A stretch of DNA of 64,000 bases from NCBI RefSeq assembly GCF_007859655.1, contig NZ_CP042304.1, positions 2,232,001 through 2,296,000 of the forward strand. The letters run 5' to 3'. The stretch comes from Devosia ginsengisoli (GTDB lineage Bacteria > Pseudomonadota > Alphaproteobacteria > Rhizobiales > Devosiaceae). Below are positions 46,898 to 55,976 of this stretch, one piece after another. The stretch's first letter is position 1, and the number at the start of each line of letters is the position of its first letter. A program made the position numbers and the translations under genes. The notes under the pieces were generated by a model, which was not told the DNA's origin, made no database searches, and saw only the letters and a program-made list of their open reading frames with translations.

Positions 46898-47913
46898 GCC
46901 ACCGCCTCCGCAGGTTGACGCGTCAGCAGGTGGCAGCGCGCATGATGGCCATTGCCCACCGCGGTCCGCTCCGGCCGCACCGTGGCACAGGGCTCGAAGG
47001 CATAGGGGCAGCGGCTGGTAAAGGCGCAGCCTTCGGGCCGATCCCGGGGCGCCGGCACCGTACCCTTGATGGGTGAGAGACGCACCCGATCGGCCTTGCG
47101 CGCCATCTTGGGAATGGAAGCCATCAGCGCCTGCGTATAGGGGTGGCTCGGGCGGGCAAACACATCGTGCACATTGCCCTGCTCGACCACATCGCCCAGA
47201 TACATCACCGCCACCTCGTCAGCGATCTCGGCCACCACACCGAGATCATGGGTGATGAACAGCATGGCCATGCCGAAATCGGCCTGCAGTTGGCGCAGCA
47301 GGTCGAGAATCTGCGCCTGCGTGGTGACATCGAGCGCCGTGGTCGGCTCGTCCGCGATCAGCAGCTTGGGCGTACAGGCCAGCGCCATGGCGATCATCGC
47401 GCGCTGCCGCAAACCGCCCGATAGCTGGAACGGATAGGCATCCGCCCGCTCCCGCGCGCCGGGAATTCCCACCTGGTCGAGCAAAGCCACCGTGCGCTCC
47501 CGCGCCTGTTTGGGCTTGAGCCCTTCGTGGATGATGACCATTTCGTCGATCTGGTCGCCGATCGTATGCACCGGCGACAGCGAGCTCATCGGCTCCTGGA
47601 AGATCATCGAGATCTGGTTGCCCCGGATAGCCCGGAGCGGCAGGCTGTCCGGCTTGAGCTTGACGATATCGGTCGGTGGTTCGTCACCGGGCGAAAAGAC
47701 AATCGAGCCACGCCGGATTTCCGCATTCTTGTCGAGCAGCCGCAGCACCGCCCGCGCGGTGACCGACTTGCCGCAACCGCTCTCGCCCACCAGCGCCAGC
47801 GTCTTGCCCGGCGTCAGCGTCAGGTCGACCTGCCGCACCGCTTCGATATCCGCCTCGTCGGGCGACGAGAAGGTGATGGACATGTCGGAAATGGTGAGGA
47901 TGGGTTGGGTCAC
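46894..47913 (-). CDS. Oligopeptide-type ABC transporter ATPase, DppD-like
   Basis: This is the first of two ATPase subunits (339 aa) for the importer encoded just upstream. Walker A is [11 protein letters not shown], signature LSGGLRQR and Walker [13 protein letters not shown], with the C-terminal cysteine motif of the family ([15 protein letters not shown]). I take the GTG at 47913 as start, with AGGAG eight bases upstream; a TTG at 47931 (MCRSCQ) is less likely. It lies 252 bp after dppC, the gap filled with a type A repeat. Confidence 0.93.
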   Translation of the reverse strand: MTQPILTISDMSITFSSPDEADIEAVRQVDLTLTPGKTLALVGESGCGKSVTARAVLRLLDKNAEIRRGSIVFSPGDEPPTDIVKLKPDSLPLRAIRGNQISMIFQEPMSSLSPVHTIGDQIDEMVIIHEGLKPKQARERTVALLDQVGIPGARERADAYPFQLSGGLRQRAMIAMALACTPKLLIADEPTTALDVTTQAQILDLLRQLQADFGMAMLFITHDLGVVAEIADEVAVMYLGDVVEQGNVHDVFARPSHPYTQALMASIPKMARKADRVRLSPIKGTVPAPRDRPEGCAFTSRCPYAFEPCATVRPERTAVGNGHHARCHLLTRQPAEAVA

Positions 47914-47948
47914 CTGGCAACTCCTGCACAACGAACGTGGCCCGGGAC

Positions 47949-48129
47949 CACCCCCTCCCTAGCTCCGCTACGCCCCTTCAGGCCAAGCTTCGCTACCCTC
48001 CCCTCAAGGGGGAGGGTGACATTGAGGTTGTGGCACCATCTTGCCGAACCCTCCGGGTTCACCTCCCCCCTTGAGGGGGAGGCAAGCAGAGCTTGGCGCA
48101 CAGCGCCTAGCGTCGCTCGGAGGGGGGTG
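47949..48129. repeat. Intergenic palindromic repeat, type A (dppC-dppD)
   Basis: ACCCCCTCCCTAGCTCCGC at the left is mirrored by CTAGCGTCGCTCGGAGGGGGGT at the right, with two CCCTCCCC(C)TCAAGGGGG-type palindromes inside. It is closely similar to 5800-5980. It interrupts the transporter operon between the permease and ATPase genes and could adjust their relative expression. Confidence 0.8.
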
Positions 48130-48165
48130 TCTTTCCGCAAACGCGAAACGCCTGAAACCATCGTC

Positions 48166-49311
48166 TCACCGCCCATGTGGATCGGCCGCATCGCGCAGCC
48201 CATCGCCAAAGAAGTTCATGCTGAGAATGATCACCACCACGCAGATGCCCGGCGTCAAAAGCCAGGGTGCCGTGGCCAGCGTGCGGATATTCTGCGCGTC
48301 CTGCAGCAGCGTGCCCCAGCTAACGATTGGTGCCTGCAATCCGAGCCCGAGAAACGAGAGCGCGGTTTCGGCCAAGATCATGCCGGGAATGGCCAGCGTT
48401 GCTGCCGCGATGATGTGGCTCATGAAGCTGGGCACCATGTGCCGCGTGATGATGCGCCAATCGCTGGCGCCATCAAGCTGCGCCGCGGTCACGAAATCCT
48501 CGGTTCGCAGACTGAGGAAACGCCCGCGCACCACGCGCGCCAGTTCGGTCCAGCCGATGAGGCTCAATATGATGGTGATGGCGAAATAGGTCTGCAGCGC
48601 CGTCCAGTCCTTGGGCAAGGCCGCAGCCAGCCCCAGCCAGAGTGGAATGGTCGGCATCGAACGAATGAACTCGACCACGCGCATAACCGCGCTGTCGAAC
48701 CAGCCGCCGTAATAGCCGGCAAAGCCGCCGATGATGATGCCGAAGAACAGGCTCAGCGTCACACCGGCGAGGCCGATCGAGAGCGAAATGCGCGTGCCGT
48801 GGATCAGCCGGCTCAGCAGGTCGCGGCCCAGCCGGTCGGCCCCCAGGATGTAGAATGGCGCCCGCGCCTCGGTCACCCCGATGAACTTGACCGACAGGGG
48901 GATGATGCCCAGCAGCATATAGGGGTCGGAGGGTGCGAAGAACCGCACCGGTATTTCCACCTCGGGATCGAGCACGAAAGTGCGTCGCATCGCCTTGGGG
49001 TCGATTTCGGTGGCATAACCGTTCACATGCGGGAAAAACCGCCAGGAGCCATCCTCGCTGGTCGAGAAAAACTGGATGCCCTGCGGCGGCGCATAGGTAT
49101 AGCGCGCGCTATAGGCTGCCGGATCGGCAGGCGCCAGGAATTCGGCGAGCAGGGCCACGAGATAGAAGGCGATGACGATCCACAGGCTGACCAGCGCCAG
49201 CCGGTGCCGCTTGAAGCGCCGCCACATCAGCCCAAGCTGGCTCTCGCGCCGGGCGCGGACCACGGGAATGTCGATGGCAGCAGGATTTTGGGTGATTGTG
49301 TCCACGGCCAC
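48166..49311 (-). CDS. Oligopeptide-type ABC transporter permease, DppC-like
   Basis: This 381-aa inner-membrane permease has an N-terminal cytoplasmic tail (RESQLGLMWRRFKRHRLALVSLW), an unusually long first periplasmic region (about residues 60-155, rich in Phe, Pro and Tyr), five more helices and the coupling segment TAAQLDGASDWRIITRHM. The long loop is shared with transporters that handle sugar oligomers rather than peptides, which fits the locus, but this is inference. It starts immediately after the dppB stop. Confidence 0.9.
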   Translation of the reverse strand: MAVDTITQNPAAIDIPVVRARRESQLGLMWRRFKRHRLALVSLWIVIAFYLVALLAEFLAPADPAAYSARYTYAPPQGIQFFSTSEDGSWRFFPHVNGYATEIDPKAMRRTFVLDPEVEIPVRFFAPSDPYMLLGIIPLSVKFIGVTEARAPFYILGADRLGRDLLSRLIHGTRISLSIGLAGVTLSLFFGIIIGGFAGYYGGWFDSAVMRVVEFIRSMPTIPLWLGLAAALPKDWTALQTYFAITIILSLIGWTELARVVRGRFLSLRTEDFVTAAQLDGASDWRIITRHMVPSFMSHIIAAATLAIPGMILAETALSFLGLGLQAPIVSWGTLLQDAQNIRTLATAPWLLTPGICVVVIILSMNFFGDGLRDAADPHGR

Positions 49312-50304
49312 TTACTTGCTCCCGTAGCGAATGCGCGGGTCGATCCACGCGAGGAGAAGGTCCGAAATCAGCGTGCCGATCACGGTGAGTATGCCCAGCA
49401 GCATGATGATGGCGCCGGCCAGATACATGTCCTGTGATGTCAACGAGCGCAGCAGCAGCGGCCCGGCGGTTGGCAGGTTGAGCACGACCGACACCAGCAC
49501 CGAACTCGACACCAGCGCCGGCAGCAGCCAGCCGATGGTCGAGATCAGCGGATTGAGCGCCACCCGCACCGGATACTTCATGATGGTACGGAATTCGCTG
49601 AGCCCCTTGGCCCGCGCCGTCGTGACATAGGGCTTCTTGAGCTCGTCGAGCAGGTTGGCCCTGAGGATGCGGATCAGCTCCGCCGTCCCCGCCATGGACA
49701 GCACCAGGATGGGCGCCCAGGCGTGGCTCAGGAAATCCCAGATCCGGGCCGGGCTCCAGCGCGCCGCCTCGTATTCGGGCGAGAACAGCCCGCCCAGCGT
49801 TTCCCCGAACCACACGAAGCTCAGATACATCAGGATCAGCGCGAAGAAGAAGTTGGGAATGGCCAGGCCGATAAAGCCGCCAATGGTGGCGAGGTAATCG
49901 CCCAGCGAATATTTGCGCACCGCCGCATAGATGCCGATGGGCAGCGCCACCAGCCACATGACGATGACCGCCAGGCCCTCGAGCAGGATGGAATTGCCCA
50001 GGCGCCCCCAGATCAGCGTCGTTACCGGCGCCTTCCATTCGAAGCTCTGCCCGAAATCGCCGCGCAATACGATGCCGGTGATCCATTTCCAATATTGCAC
50101 GACATAGGGCTCGCCGAACCCGTATTGCCGCCGCAAGGCCTCGATGGCGGCGGGGTCCACCCGGTCGCCATTGGCGGCCAAGGTGGCCATGTAGGTCGTC
50201 AGATAGTCGCCCGGTGGCAGCTGGATGATGGCAAAGGCCACGAAGCTCACCGCCCACATGGTCAGGACCATCGCAATCAGCCGGCCCGTAATGAAACGCA
50301 GCAT
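49312..50304 (-). CDS. Oligopeptide-type ABC transporter permease, DppB-like
   Basis: The first permease (330 aa) starts at the ATG at 50304 with CAGGAG upstream. An open frame reaches 50490, but that translates a repeat and is not supported. It shows the DppB signature MLRFITGRLIAMVLTMWAVSFVAF, PPGDYLTTYMATLAANG, and the coupling segment TARAKGLSEFRTIMKYPVRVALNP. Placed between the binding protein and DppC. Confidence 0.92.
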   Translation of the reverse strand: MLRFITGRLIAMVLTMWAVSFVAFAIIQLPPGDYLTTYMATLAANGDRVDPAAIEALRRQYGFGEPYVVQYWKWITGIVLRGDFGQSFEWKAPVTTLIWGRLGNSILLEGLAVIVMWLVALPIGIYAAVRKYSLGDYLATIGGFIGLAIPNFFFALILMYLSFVWFGETLGGLFSPEYEAARWSPARIWDFLSHAWAPILVLSMAGTAELIRILRANLLDELKKPYVTTARAKGLSEFRTIMKYPVRVALNPLISTIGWLLPALVSSSVLVSVVLNLPTAGPLLLRSLTSQDMYLAGAIIMLLGILTVIGTLISDLLLAWIDPRIRYGSK

Positions 50305-50328
50305 CGGCGTCTCCTGTTCGTCTGGACC

Positions 50329-50478
50329 CGGTACCACCCTCTCCCCTTGCGGGAGAGGGAGCAATTCTGCGTTCAGCAGAATTGCAGGGTGAGGGGTTGC
50401 TTCCTCATACGCAGCGGGCCGAGAGATCGCAGACCCCTCATCCGCCCTTCGGGCCCTTCTCCCGCAAGGGGAGAAGGG
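50329..50478. repeat. Intergenic palindromic repeat, type B (dppA-dppB)
   Basis: CCCTCTCCCCTTGCGGGAGAGGG, a GAATTCTGCTGAACGCAGAATTG-type palindrome, and CCTTCTCCCGCAAGGGGAGAAGG in inverted order. Similar in plan to 9905-10075 and 18268-18426. Confidence 0.75.
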
Positions 50479-50491
50479 AAGAATTCTCAAC

Positions 50492-50520
50492 CCTCCGCGG
50501 CGCGGGGAGCGCCGCGGAGG
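50492..50520 (-). terminator. Hairpin after the transporter binding-protein gene
   Basis: A perfect 12-bp GC stem (CCTCCGCGGCGC at 50492-50503 and GCGCCGCGGAGG at 50509-50520) with a 5-base loop lies 15 bp past the stop of the binding-protein gene. It has no T-run, so it may act as a partial terminator or a processing and stability element that keeps binding-protein mRNA in excess. Confidence 0.7.
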
Positions 50521-50534
50521 GCGGGAGGGATCCG

Positions 50535-52454
50535 TTATTCAGCCGCAAAATACCACTGGAACGGATCATAGGGGCCCGGGGTCGGGAAGAGATATGCGTG
50601 CAGCATCGGTTCGGCGATGTTCCGCATATTGTTGCGGGCAATGTAGTAGCCGTTGCCAGGCAGGCTGATGCCGATGACCGGGAAGTTTTCCTTGGCGATG
50701 GCCAGGATCTGCTTCATCAGGTCGTCGCGCTTGACCGGGTCGCCCTCGCCACGCAGCTGGTTGAACAGATCCATCTGCTCCTTGGCCCACGGCGCCGGCT
50801 CTTCGGCGATTTCCGGGCGGGAACCCTGGAACCACTGCGCCCAACGATAGGCCCAGACCGATTCATCGCCATTCGCCATGTAGTAGCGGGGCTCCTGGAT
50901 CACATCGAGGCCACCGTCGCCCTGCCAAATCTGCGCATCGTAATCGCCGGCCGGACGCTTCTCGTAATAGAGCGTGCGGTCGATATTGTTGAGCTCGATA
51001 TCGATGCCGCCGGCCTCGATCTGGAGCTGCAGCAATTCCATCATGTCGATCCATTCGGGCCGCACGGTGGAGATCATGTCGATGGTGACGACCAGGGGCG
51101 AACCGTCGGCGAAGGTGTAGAAGCCATCGCCATTCCGGGCGCCCAGGCCGGCCGCTTCGAAGGCGGCGGCTGCGGCATCCGGGTCGAACTCGGTATACTG
51201 CTTGGCCATCTCCTCGTCATAGAACGGCGATTCCGGGCGCGGCGCGGCCTGGAAGGGCTCGCCCTGTCCGGTGAAGATGACGTCGATGATTTCCTGGCGG
51301 TCGATCAGCTGGCTGATGCCGACGCGGAAGTCCTTGTTCTGGAACAGTTCGGCCCGCTTGGGATCGACATGATTCATGTTGAACTGCAGGACCATGGTGT
51401 TCATGTTCGAGGGAACATTTTCACCAAGGCGGTAGTCGCCGGCTTCCTGGCCATCGAAGAACAGCGGCTGGTTGGCCACGGTCGCGATATGGCGATCCTG
51501 GAAGTCGATCTCGCCATTGAGCGCCATCAGGGTCAGCTCTTCGAGCGAGTCCGACACGCGCATGGAGAGATGGTCGATATAGGGCAGCTGGTTCCCTTCG
51601 GTGTCGACCTTCCAGTAATAGGGGTTGCGCACGAAGGTGGCGCGGCTCGCATCGCCCGTCAGCGGCTCGTCGATCATCCACGCATTCATCATCGGCAATT
51701 CGGGATTGGCCCAGCGGATGGTTTCCGTTGCCCATGAGCAGCGGTCGGTCATCCACAATTCCCACGTCTCGAAGCCGGCGGCCTTGGCCTGGGCGGCCGC
51801 GTCGGGGTTATATTTGGGGTAGAACTGGCTGCAGTAATCCTTGGAAAGCGACACGACGGTAAAGCCGTTGACGCTGGCCAGCTCGTCCATGATCACGCCA
51901 TTCGGCTTCTCGAACACGAACTTGAACGTAGTGTCGTCCACCACTTCCACCGTCACCGGATTGCTGGGGTTCTTGATGAAGCCGCCCACGCCATAGCTGG
52001 GCTCGCTGAACAGCTCGACCGCGAAGGCGATATCGGCGCTGGTGAACGGCGTGCCGTTATTCCACTTCAGCCCTTCGCGCAGGTGGAAGGTATAGGTGGT
52101 TGCGTCCGCGCTGACTTCCCAGCTTTCGGCCAGGTTCGGGACGATCTCGTTCCATTCCCGGTTGTAGCGGACCAGGCCATCATAGGCGACGGTACGGGCG
52201 ATCCACGCATTGTCGAGGCCGCCCCGCAGCGCCGAGCGCCAGGTGCCGCCATAGGTCCCTACGCTCTCCACCGGCGTCACGACCAGCGGATTGGCCGGCA
52301 GGCGCTCTTCGACAGGCGGAAGGTCGGTACCGTCAAGCATGGGTGCCTGATGGTATTGCTGGCCGTGGGCCGCGCCCGCAAGGGTCATCAGGCTCACGAG
52401 GGCAGTGGCGCCCCATAGTGTCGGCCTGGTTCGGCCTCCAGTCGATTTTCTCAT
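50535..52454 (-). CDS. ABC transporter substrate-binding protein, family 5 (sugar-oligomer type likely)
   Basis: This 639-aa periplasmic binding protein starts at the ATG at 52454, with GGGAGGAGAAA upstream. It has a long basic N-terminal region and a signal peptide ending near GAAHG-Q. Family 5 features include the HLREGLKWNNGTPFTSADIAF segment. At more than 600 aa it belongs with the longer members linked in other bacteria to oligosaccharides, unlike typical DppA. It heads the operon and is divergent from the lyase gene; together they probably import and cut the same oligomer. Confidence 0.88.
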   Translation of the reverse strand: MRKSTGGRTRPTLWGATALVSLMTLAGAAHGQQYHQAPMLDGTDLPPVEERLPANPLVVTPVESVGTYGGTWRSALRGGLDNAWIARTVAYDGLVRYNREWNEIVPNLAESWEVSADATTYTFHLREGLKWNNGTPFTSADIAFAVELFSEPSYGVGGFIKNPSNPVTVEVVDDTTFKFVFEKPNGVIMDELASVNGFTVVSLSKDYCSQFYPKYNPDAAAQAKAAGFETWELWMTDRCSWATETIRWANPELPMMNAWMIDEPLTGDASRATFVRNPYYWKVDTEGNQLPYIDHLSMRVSDSLEELTLMALNGEIDFQDRHIATVANQPLFFDGQEAGDYRLGENVPSNMNTMVLQFNMNHVDPKRAELFQNKDFRVGISQLIDRQEIIDVIFTGQGEPFQAAPRPESPFYDEEMAKQYTEFDPDAAAAAFEAAGLGARNGDGFYTFADGSPLVVTIDMISTVRPEWIDMMELLQLQIEAGGIDIELNNIDRTLYYEKRPAGDYDAQIWQGDGGLDVIQEPRYYMANGDESVWAYRWAQWFQGSRPEIAEEPAPWAKEQMDLFNQLRGEGDPVKRDDLMKQILAIAKENFPVIGISLPGNGYYIARNNMRNIAEPMLHAYLFPTPGPYDPFQWYFAAE

Positions 52455-52529
52455 CGGGTTTCTCCTCCCAGAAAACGCAAACACGGTTTGTGTGCGCCTC
52501 CTCACGACGCGTCAGGAGCCTAGAACACC

Positions 52530-52593
52530 ACTTGCGTTAACGCAAGTATTGCGTCAAAATTCCGATAATTACGCAAATTGCGTGAATTTGCGT
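52530..52593. promoter_or_regulatory. Array of LacI-type operator half-sites in a divergent promoter
   Basis: A perfect palindrome ACTTGCGTTAACGCAAGT lies at 52530-52547, and ACGCAAATTGCGT at 52571-52583. In all, TTGCGT or ACGCAA half-sites occur at 52533, 52540, 52549, 52571, 52578 and 52588. The array lies between the binding-protein ATG (52454) and the lyase ATG (52654), so it can control both directions. The same half-sites occur in front of the LacI gene. Confidence 0.8.
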
Positions 52594-52653
52594 TTGCATT
52601 GAAGGCGTTGGGCTGTGGATTATTGCGGCCGACAGCAGCGAGGGGACCACCGA

Positions 52654-53841
52654 ATGACGACGGCCGAGAAGGTTGCGAGCCATCACGATATCGATCTGCA
52701 ATTGCTGTATTTCACCAGCACAAGCCTGTCGGCAGACGGCGAGAGCCTGGCCGCCATCGGCGAGCAGGACGGCAACCCCAACCTGTTCCGGGTCGACCTC
52801 GCGACCAGGGCCGTGACCCAGTTGACCCACAACACGGAAGGCTGGCTGCGCTCCTATGTCTATTTCGACGGAACGCCCTATCGCGGCTTCGCCAAGGCCA
52901 GCGTTAGTTTCGATGCCCAGCGGAACAGGCTTTACTACCTGCAGGGTCGCCAACTCCGCACTGTCGATTTCGACGGCAACGAGCGCATATTGGCGGAACT
53001 GCCGGACGACCAGGTGACCGCCTTCACCCATGTATCGGCCGATGGCAAGCTGATCTGCGTGCCCACCACCGACGAGGCCGCCTTCACCGAAGACAAAGCC
53101 TGGAGCGAGCGGCACAAGGGGATCGATGCCCGCGTGCAGCGGCTGGGGCTGAACTCCTACCTGCGCGTCTTTTCCACCGAGACCGGCGAGCAGGTGCTGT
53201 GCGAACCGGTTCCTAGCGCCTGGGTCACCCATGTCCAGTTCTCGCCCACCGATTCGAACGTGATCCTCTACAATCACGAATGGCCATCCGATTGCGGTAT
53301 CCGGCGGGTCTGGCTGTGGGACGGCAAGAACCATACGCAGCTGCGCCAGGAAGGCGAAGGTCGCAGCCGCCTCGATTGGACCTGCCACGAAATGTGGGAG
53401 CGCGACGGCAAGGCCGTGATCTATCACGGCCTCTATACCGACGGCACCGCCTATGTCGGCCGCGCGCCGATCGACGGCGGCGAGCCGATCGAAATCCGCC
53501 TGCCGGCGGACTGGACCCGCTACGGCCACTTCACCGTCGGCCCGGACGAAACCATGCTGGTGACCGATGGCTATTACCGGGGCGCTGCCGACGACGAGGT
53601 CAAGGTCTCGCCCTGGATATCGCGGCTCGACCTCGACTGGCGTGATGGCGCGATCCGCTGGCGCGTGCTGGGCCGTTCGGATTCCAACTGGGACAGCCAG
53701 GACAGCCATCCCCATCCGATCACCGATGCCGCAGGCAGGTTCGTGTATTTCACGTCCAATGTCGAAGGCCGGCGCGCCATTTATCGGCTGCCCACCGCAC
53801 CGGACGAGCCGGTTGCCGACGTGTCGCTGCGGCCGCCCTGA
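52654..53841 (+). CDS. Oligogalacturonate lyase-like protein (PL22 family)
   Basis: This 395-aa cytoplasmic protein is predicted to be a seven-bladed beta-propeller: repeated SADG/DG turns (SLSADGESLAAIG, VSADGKLICV, SPTDSNVILYNHEWPS). It contains Q349-x2-H352-x-H354 (QDSHPH) and H245 (CHEMW), the spacing of the Mn-binding Gln and His residues in known oligogalacturonate lyases, plus H208 (NHEWPS). These enzymes split short galacturonate oligomers by beta-elimination. No signal peptide. The ATG at 52654 is preceded by GAGGGGACC. Divergent from the importer operon. Confidence 0.75.
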   Translation: MTTAEKVASHHDIDLQLLYFTSTSLSADGESLAAIGEQDGNPNLFRVDLATRAVTQLTHNTEGWLRSYVYFDGTPYRGFAKASVSFDAQRNRLYYLQGRQLRTVDFDGNERILAELPDDQVTAFTHVSADGKLICVPTTDEAAFTEDKAWSERHKGIDARVQRLGLNSYLRVFSTETGEQVLCEPVPSAWVTHVQFSPTDSNVILYNHEWPSDCGIRRVWLWDGKNHTQLRQEGEGRSRLDWTCHEMWERDGKAVIYHGLYTDGTAYVGRAPIDGGEPIEIRLPADWTRYGHFTVGPDETMLVTDGYYRGAADDEVKVSPWISRLDLDWRDGAIRWRVLGRSDSNWDSQDSHPHPITDAAGRFVYFTSNVEGRRAIYRLPTAPDEPVADVSLRPP

Positions 53842-53844
53842 CGC

Positions 53845-54852
53845 CTACTCCAGCGTCCAGACCGTCTCGCCCTCGACCATCGAGACGCCGATTTCGAGCT
53901 GCTGCACCGCGGTTTCGCCGTCCATATGCTCGGCCAGCAGCCGCACGGCCCCGCGCCCGATGGCTTCGCGATCGACCTGCGTCGTGCTCAGCCGCGGCGT
54001 GGCCATGCCGGCCAGTGGCAGGTCGTCAAAGCCGATGATCGAAAAATAACGCGGCAGCGGACTGTCGGCGCCATAAATGCCCTCGAGCATTTCCACCGCG
54101 GCAATATCGTTCCAGATGAAGGCAGCCGTGACGTCATGCTTGCCGGCCAGCAGGTCATCCAGCAATTCCCTGGTATGCCGCTCGTCGGTATTGACGATCG
54201 TGCCCACGGCGCCGGGCGTTCTGGCAATGGCCTGCTCGAAGCCGCGCTGGCGCTGCCTGATGGTCGGCCGGTAGCGATGGGTATAGTGCAGAATCTTGCG
54301 ATGCCCTGCATCGAGCAGGCGCTGCGTCGCCATATAGGCGCCGTAGTAGTTGGCCGGCGACACCGAGCTGACCCGCATATTGGGGTCGCTGCCATTGACC
54401 AGCACCACGGGCACTTCCGCCTCGGCCGACCAGCTCGCCAGCTCGTCCCAGGCGTCGATCCCGGCCAGTAGCACGCCACCGGCATCGGCCTGGGCGATCT
54501 GCTTCTTGATCAGCTCCAGCGTCACCGAGGATTCATTGACCAGCCGCACGTCAAGCGTCATGCCGACCGACGCCGCCTGCGCCTGCATGCCCTCGACAAT
54601 GCCGAAATAGAAGCCCGACAACCCGCTCGTCGCGCTGCCCAGCGGCACCAGTGCCACGGCTTTCTTGTTGCCACTCGCGGCCGCCGTACCATGCTTGGAT
54701 TTGTAGCCCAAGGTGCGCGCCATGCGCTGCACGTCGCGCCGCACCGCATCGCTGATGCCGATCTCGTTGGCCAGCGCCCGCGACACCGTGCTGACCGAAA
54801 CGCCGAGGCGTTCCGCGATATCGGCCTGGTTTGCGCGCTTCTGGGGTGCCAC
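53845..54852 (-). CDS. LacI-family transcriptional regulator of the carbohydrate locus
   Basis: This 335-aa regulator has an N-terminal helix-turn-helix (NQADIAERLGVSVSTVSRALA) and a hinge, then a periplasmic-binding-protein-like domain that should bind a sugar effector (GVLLAGIDAWDELA, FIWNDIAAVEMLEG, IGFDDLPLAGMATPRLSTTQVD). The start is the GTG at 54852. An operator of the same type as in the divergent promoter lies just upstream, so autoregulation is likely. It is convergent with the lyase gene, four bases apart. Confidence 0.92.
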   Translation of the reverse strand: MAPQKRANQADIAERLGVSVSTVSRALANEIGISDAVRRDVQRMARTLGYKSKHGTAAASGNKKAVALVPLGSATSGLSGFYFGIVEGMQAQAASVGMTLDVRLVNESSVTLELIKKQIAQADAGGVLLAGIDAWDELASWSAEAEVPVVLVNGSDPNMRVSSVSPANYYGAYMATQRLLDAGHRKILHYTHRYRPTIRQRQRGFEQAIARTPGAVGTIVNTDERHTRELLDDLLAGKHDVTAAFIWNDIAAVEMLEGIYGADSPLPRYFSIIGFDDLPLAGMATPRLSTTQVDREAIGRGAVRLLAEHMDGETAVQQLEIGVSMVEGETVWTLE

Positions 54853-54876
54853 GGAGTCTGCCTCGCTGTTTCATCT

Positions 54877-54891
54877 ACGCAATATTTGCGT
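54877..54891. promoter_or_regulatory. LacI-type operator before the regulator gene
   Basis: ACGCAA-TAT-TTGCGT, a perfect 6-bp inverted repeat with a 3-bp spacer, 25 bp before the LacI start codon. It uses the same half-site as the array at 52530-52593. Confidence 0.75.
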
Positions 54892-54930
54892 TTTTTGAGC
54901 AGCGCAAGTCCCCCGCCTGATTTATCCCCC

Positions 54931-55899
54931 CTAGCTGAAGCGCTGCGCCAGCCAGATCATCTGCGCCCGGTCCTGGAAAGCCTGGCCGCCTTCATGGTTG
55001 TTGAACTCGTATTCTTCGATGCTCTTGTCGGCCCCGGCATAGGCATTATAGGCGCCATAGACCGTCGATGGCGGGCAGGTCTCGTCCATGACAGCCACCG
55101 AGAACAGGGCCGCCGCTTTGGCCCGCCGGGCGAAGTTGACGCCGTCGAAATAGTTGAGCACCTCAAAGACATTGGCCTTCTTGTCGCGGTGCTGCGCCAG
55201 GAAGCGCACGATTTCGAGATAGGGGTCACGCCCTGCCTTTTGCAGCGCCCGCCGGTAGTCGCAGAGGAAGGGTACGTCGGGCATGACAGCCTTGACCCGC
55301 TCGTCGATCCCGGCCACGGCCAGCGAGATGCCGCCGCCCTGGCTGCCGCCGCATACCGCGATCCTGGTGGCATCGACAAAGTCCTGCGCCACCAGCATAT
55401 CCACCGCCCGCACCGCATCGGTGAAGACCCGGCGATAGTAATAGTCGTTCTTGTCCAGGATACCCTTGGTCATCATGCCGGGGCCGGATGGGGTCGTGCC
55501 CACTGGGTCGGCCGTGCCGCCCATGGACCAGCCACTACCCTGCCCGCGCGTATCCATGCGGAAATAGGCATAGCCCGACGCCGCCCAATGCAGTTGCTCA
55601 TGCGGAAAGCCGCGGCCGCCGCCATAGCCCAGATATTGCACCACCAGCGGCAGCTTTCCGCTGCGCTGCGCCGGCAGCACCAGCCAGCCCTTGATCGGAT
55701 GGCCGCCAAAGCCCGGAAAGGTCACATCGAACGCCTCGACCGCCCGCAGCGTGGTGTCGGCCTTGACAATACTCACCGCGCCGCCGATCGCCCGCGCCTC
55801 GGCAATGGTCGCCTCCCAGAATGCCGCGAAATCCGCGGGTATCTGGACGCTGCTCTGATAGGCGCCCAGCTCGGGCTGGATCAGGTCGGGAAAGGGCAC
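54931..55899 (-). CDS. Acetylxylan esterase / cephalosporin C deacetylase family (AXE1)
   Basis: This 322-aa alpha/beta hydrolase removes O-acetyl groups from short sugar oligomers in characterised family members. The start is the GTG at 55899, with GAGGAG nine bases upstream; an earlier frame to 55938 is not supported. The nucleophile serine is in GGSQGGG, followed by the acid in DETCPPSTVYGAYNAY and the histidine in NNHEGG. It has no signal peptide, so it should act in the cytoplasm on imported oligomers. It lies 78 bp upstream of the LacI gene in the same direction. Confidence 0.9.
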   Translation of the reverse strand: MPFPDLIQPELGAYQSSVQIPADFAAFWEATIAEARAIGGAVSIVKADTTLRAVEAFDVTFPGFGGHPIKGWLVLPAQRSGKLPLVVQYLGYGGGRGFPHEQLHWAASGYAYFRMDTRGQGSGWSMGGTADPVGTTPSGPGMMTKGILDKNDYYYRRVFTDAVRAVDMLVAQDFVDATRIAVCGGSQGGGISLAVAGIDERVKAVMPDVPFLCDYRRALQKAGRDPYLEIVRFLAQHRDKKANVFEVLNYFDGVNFARRAKAAALFSVAVMDETCPPSTVYGAYNAYAGADKSIEEYEFNNHEGGQAFQDRAQMIWLAQRFS

Positions 55900-55976
55900 G
55901 GCAGGACTCCTCGCAAAATCACCGGCGCGACCATGCACCGGGCCAGCCGGTCATGCCAGATAGCGCGCGAAATTTC

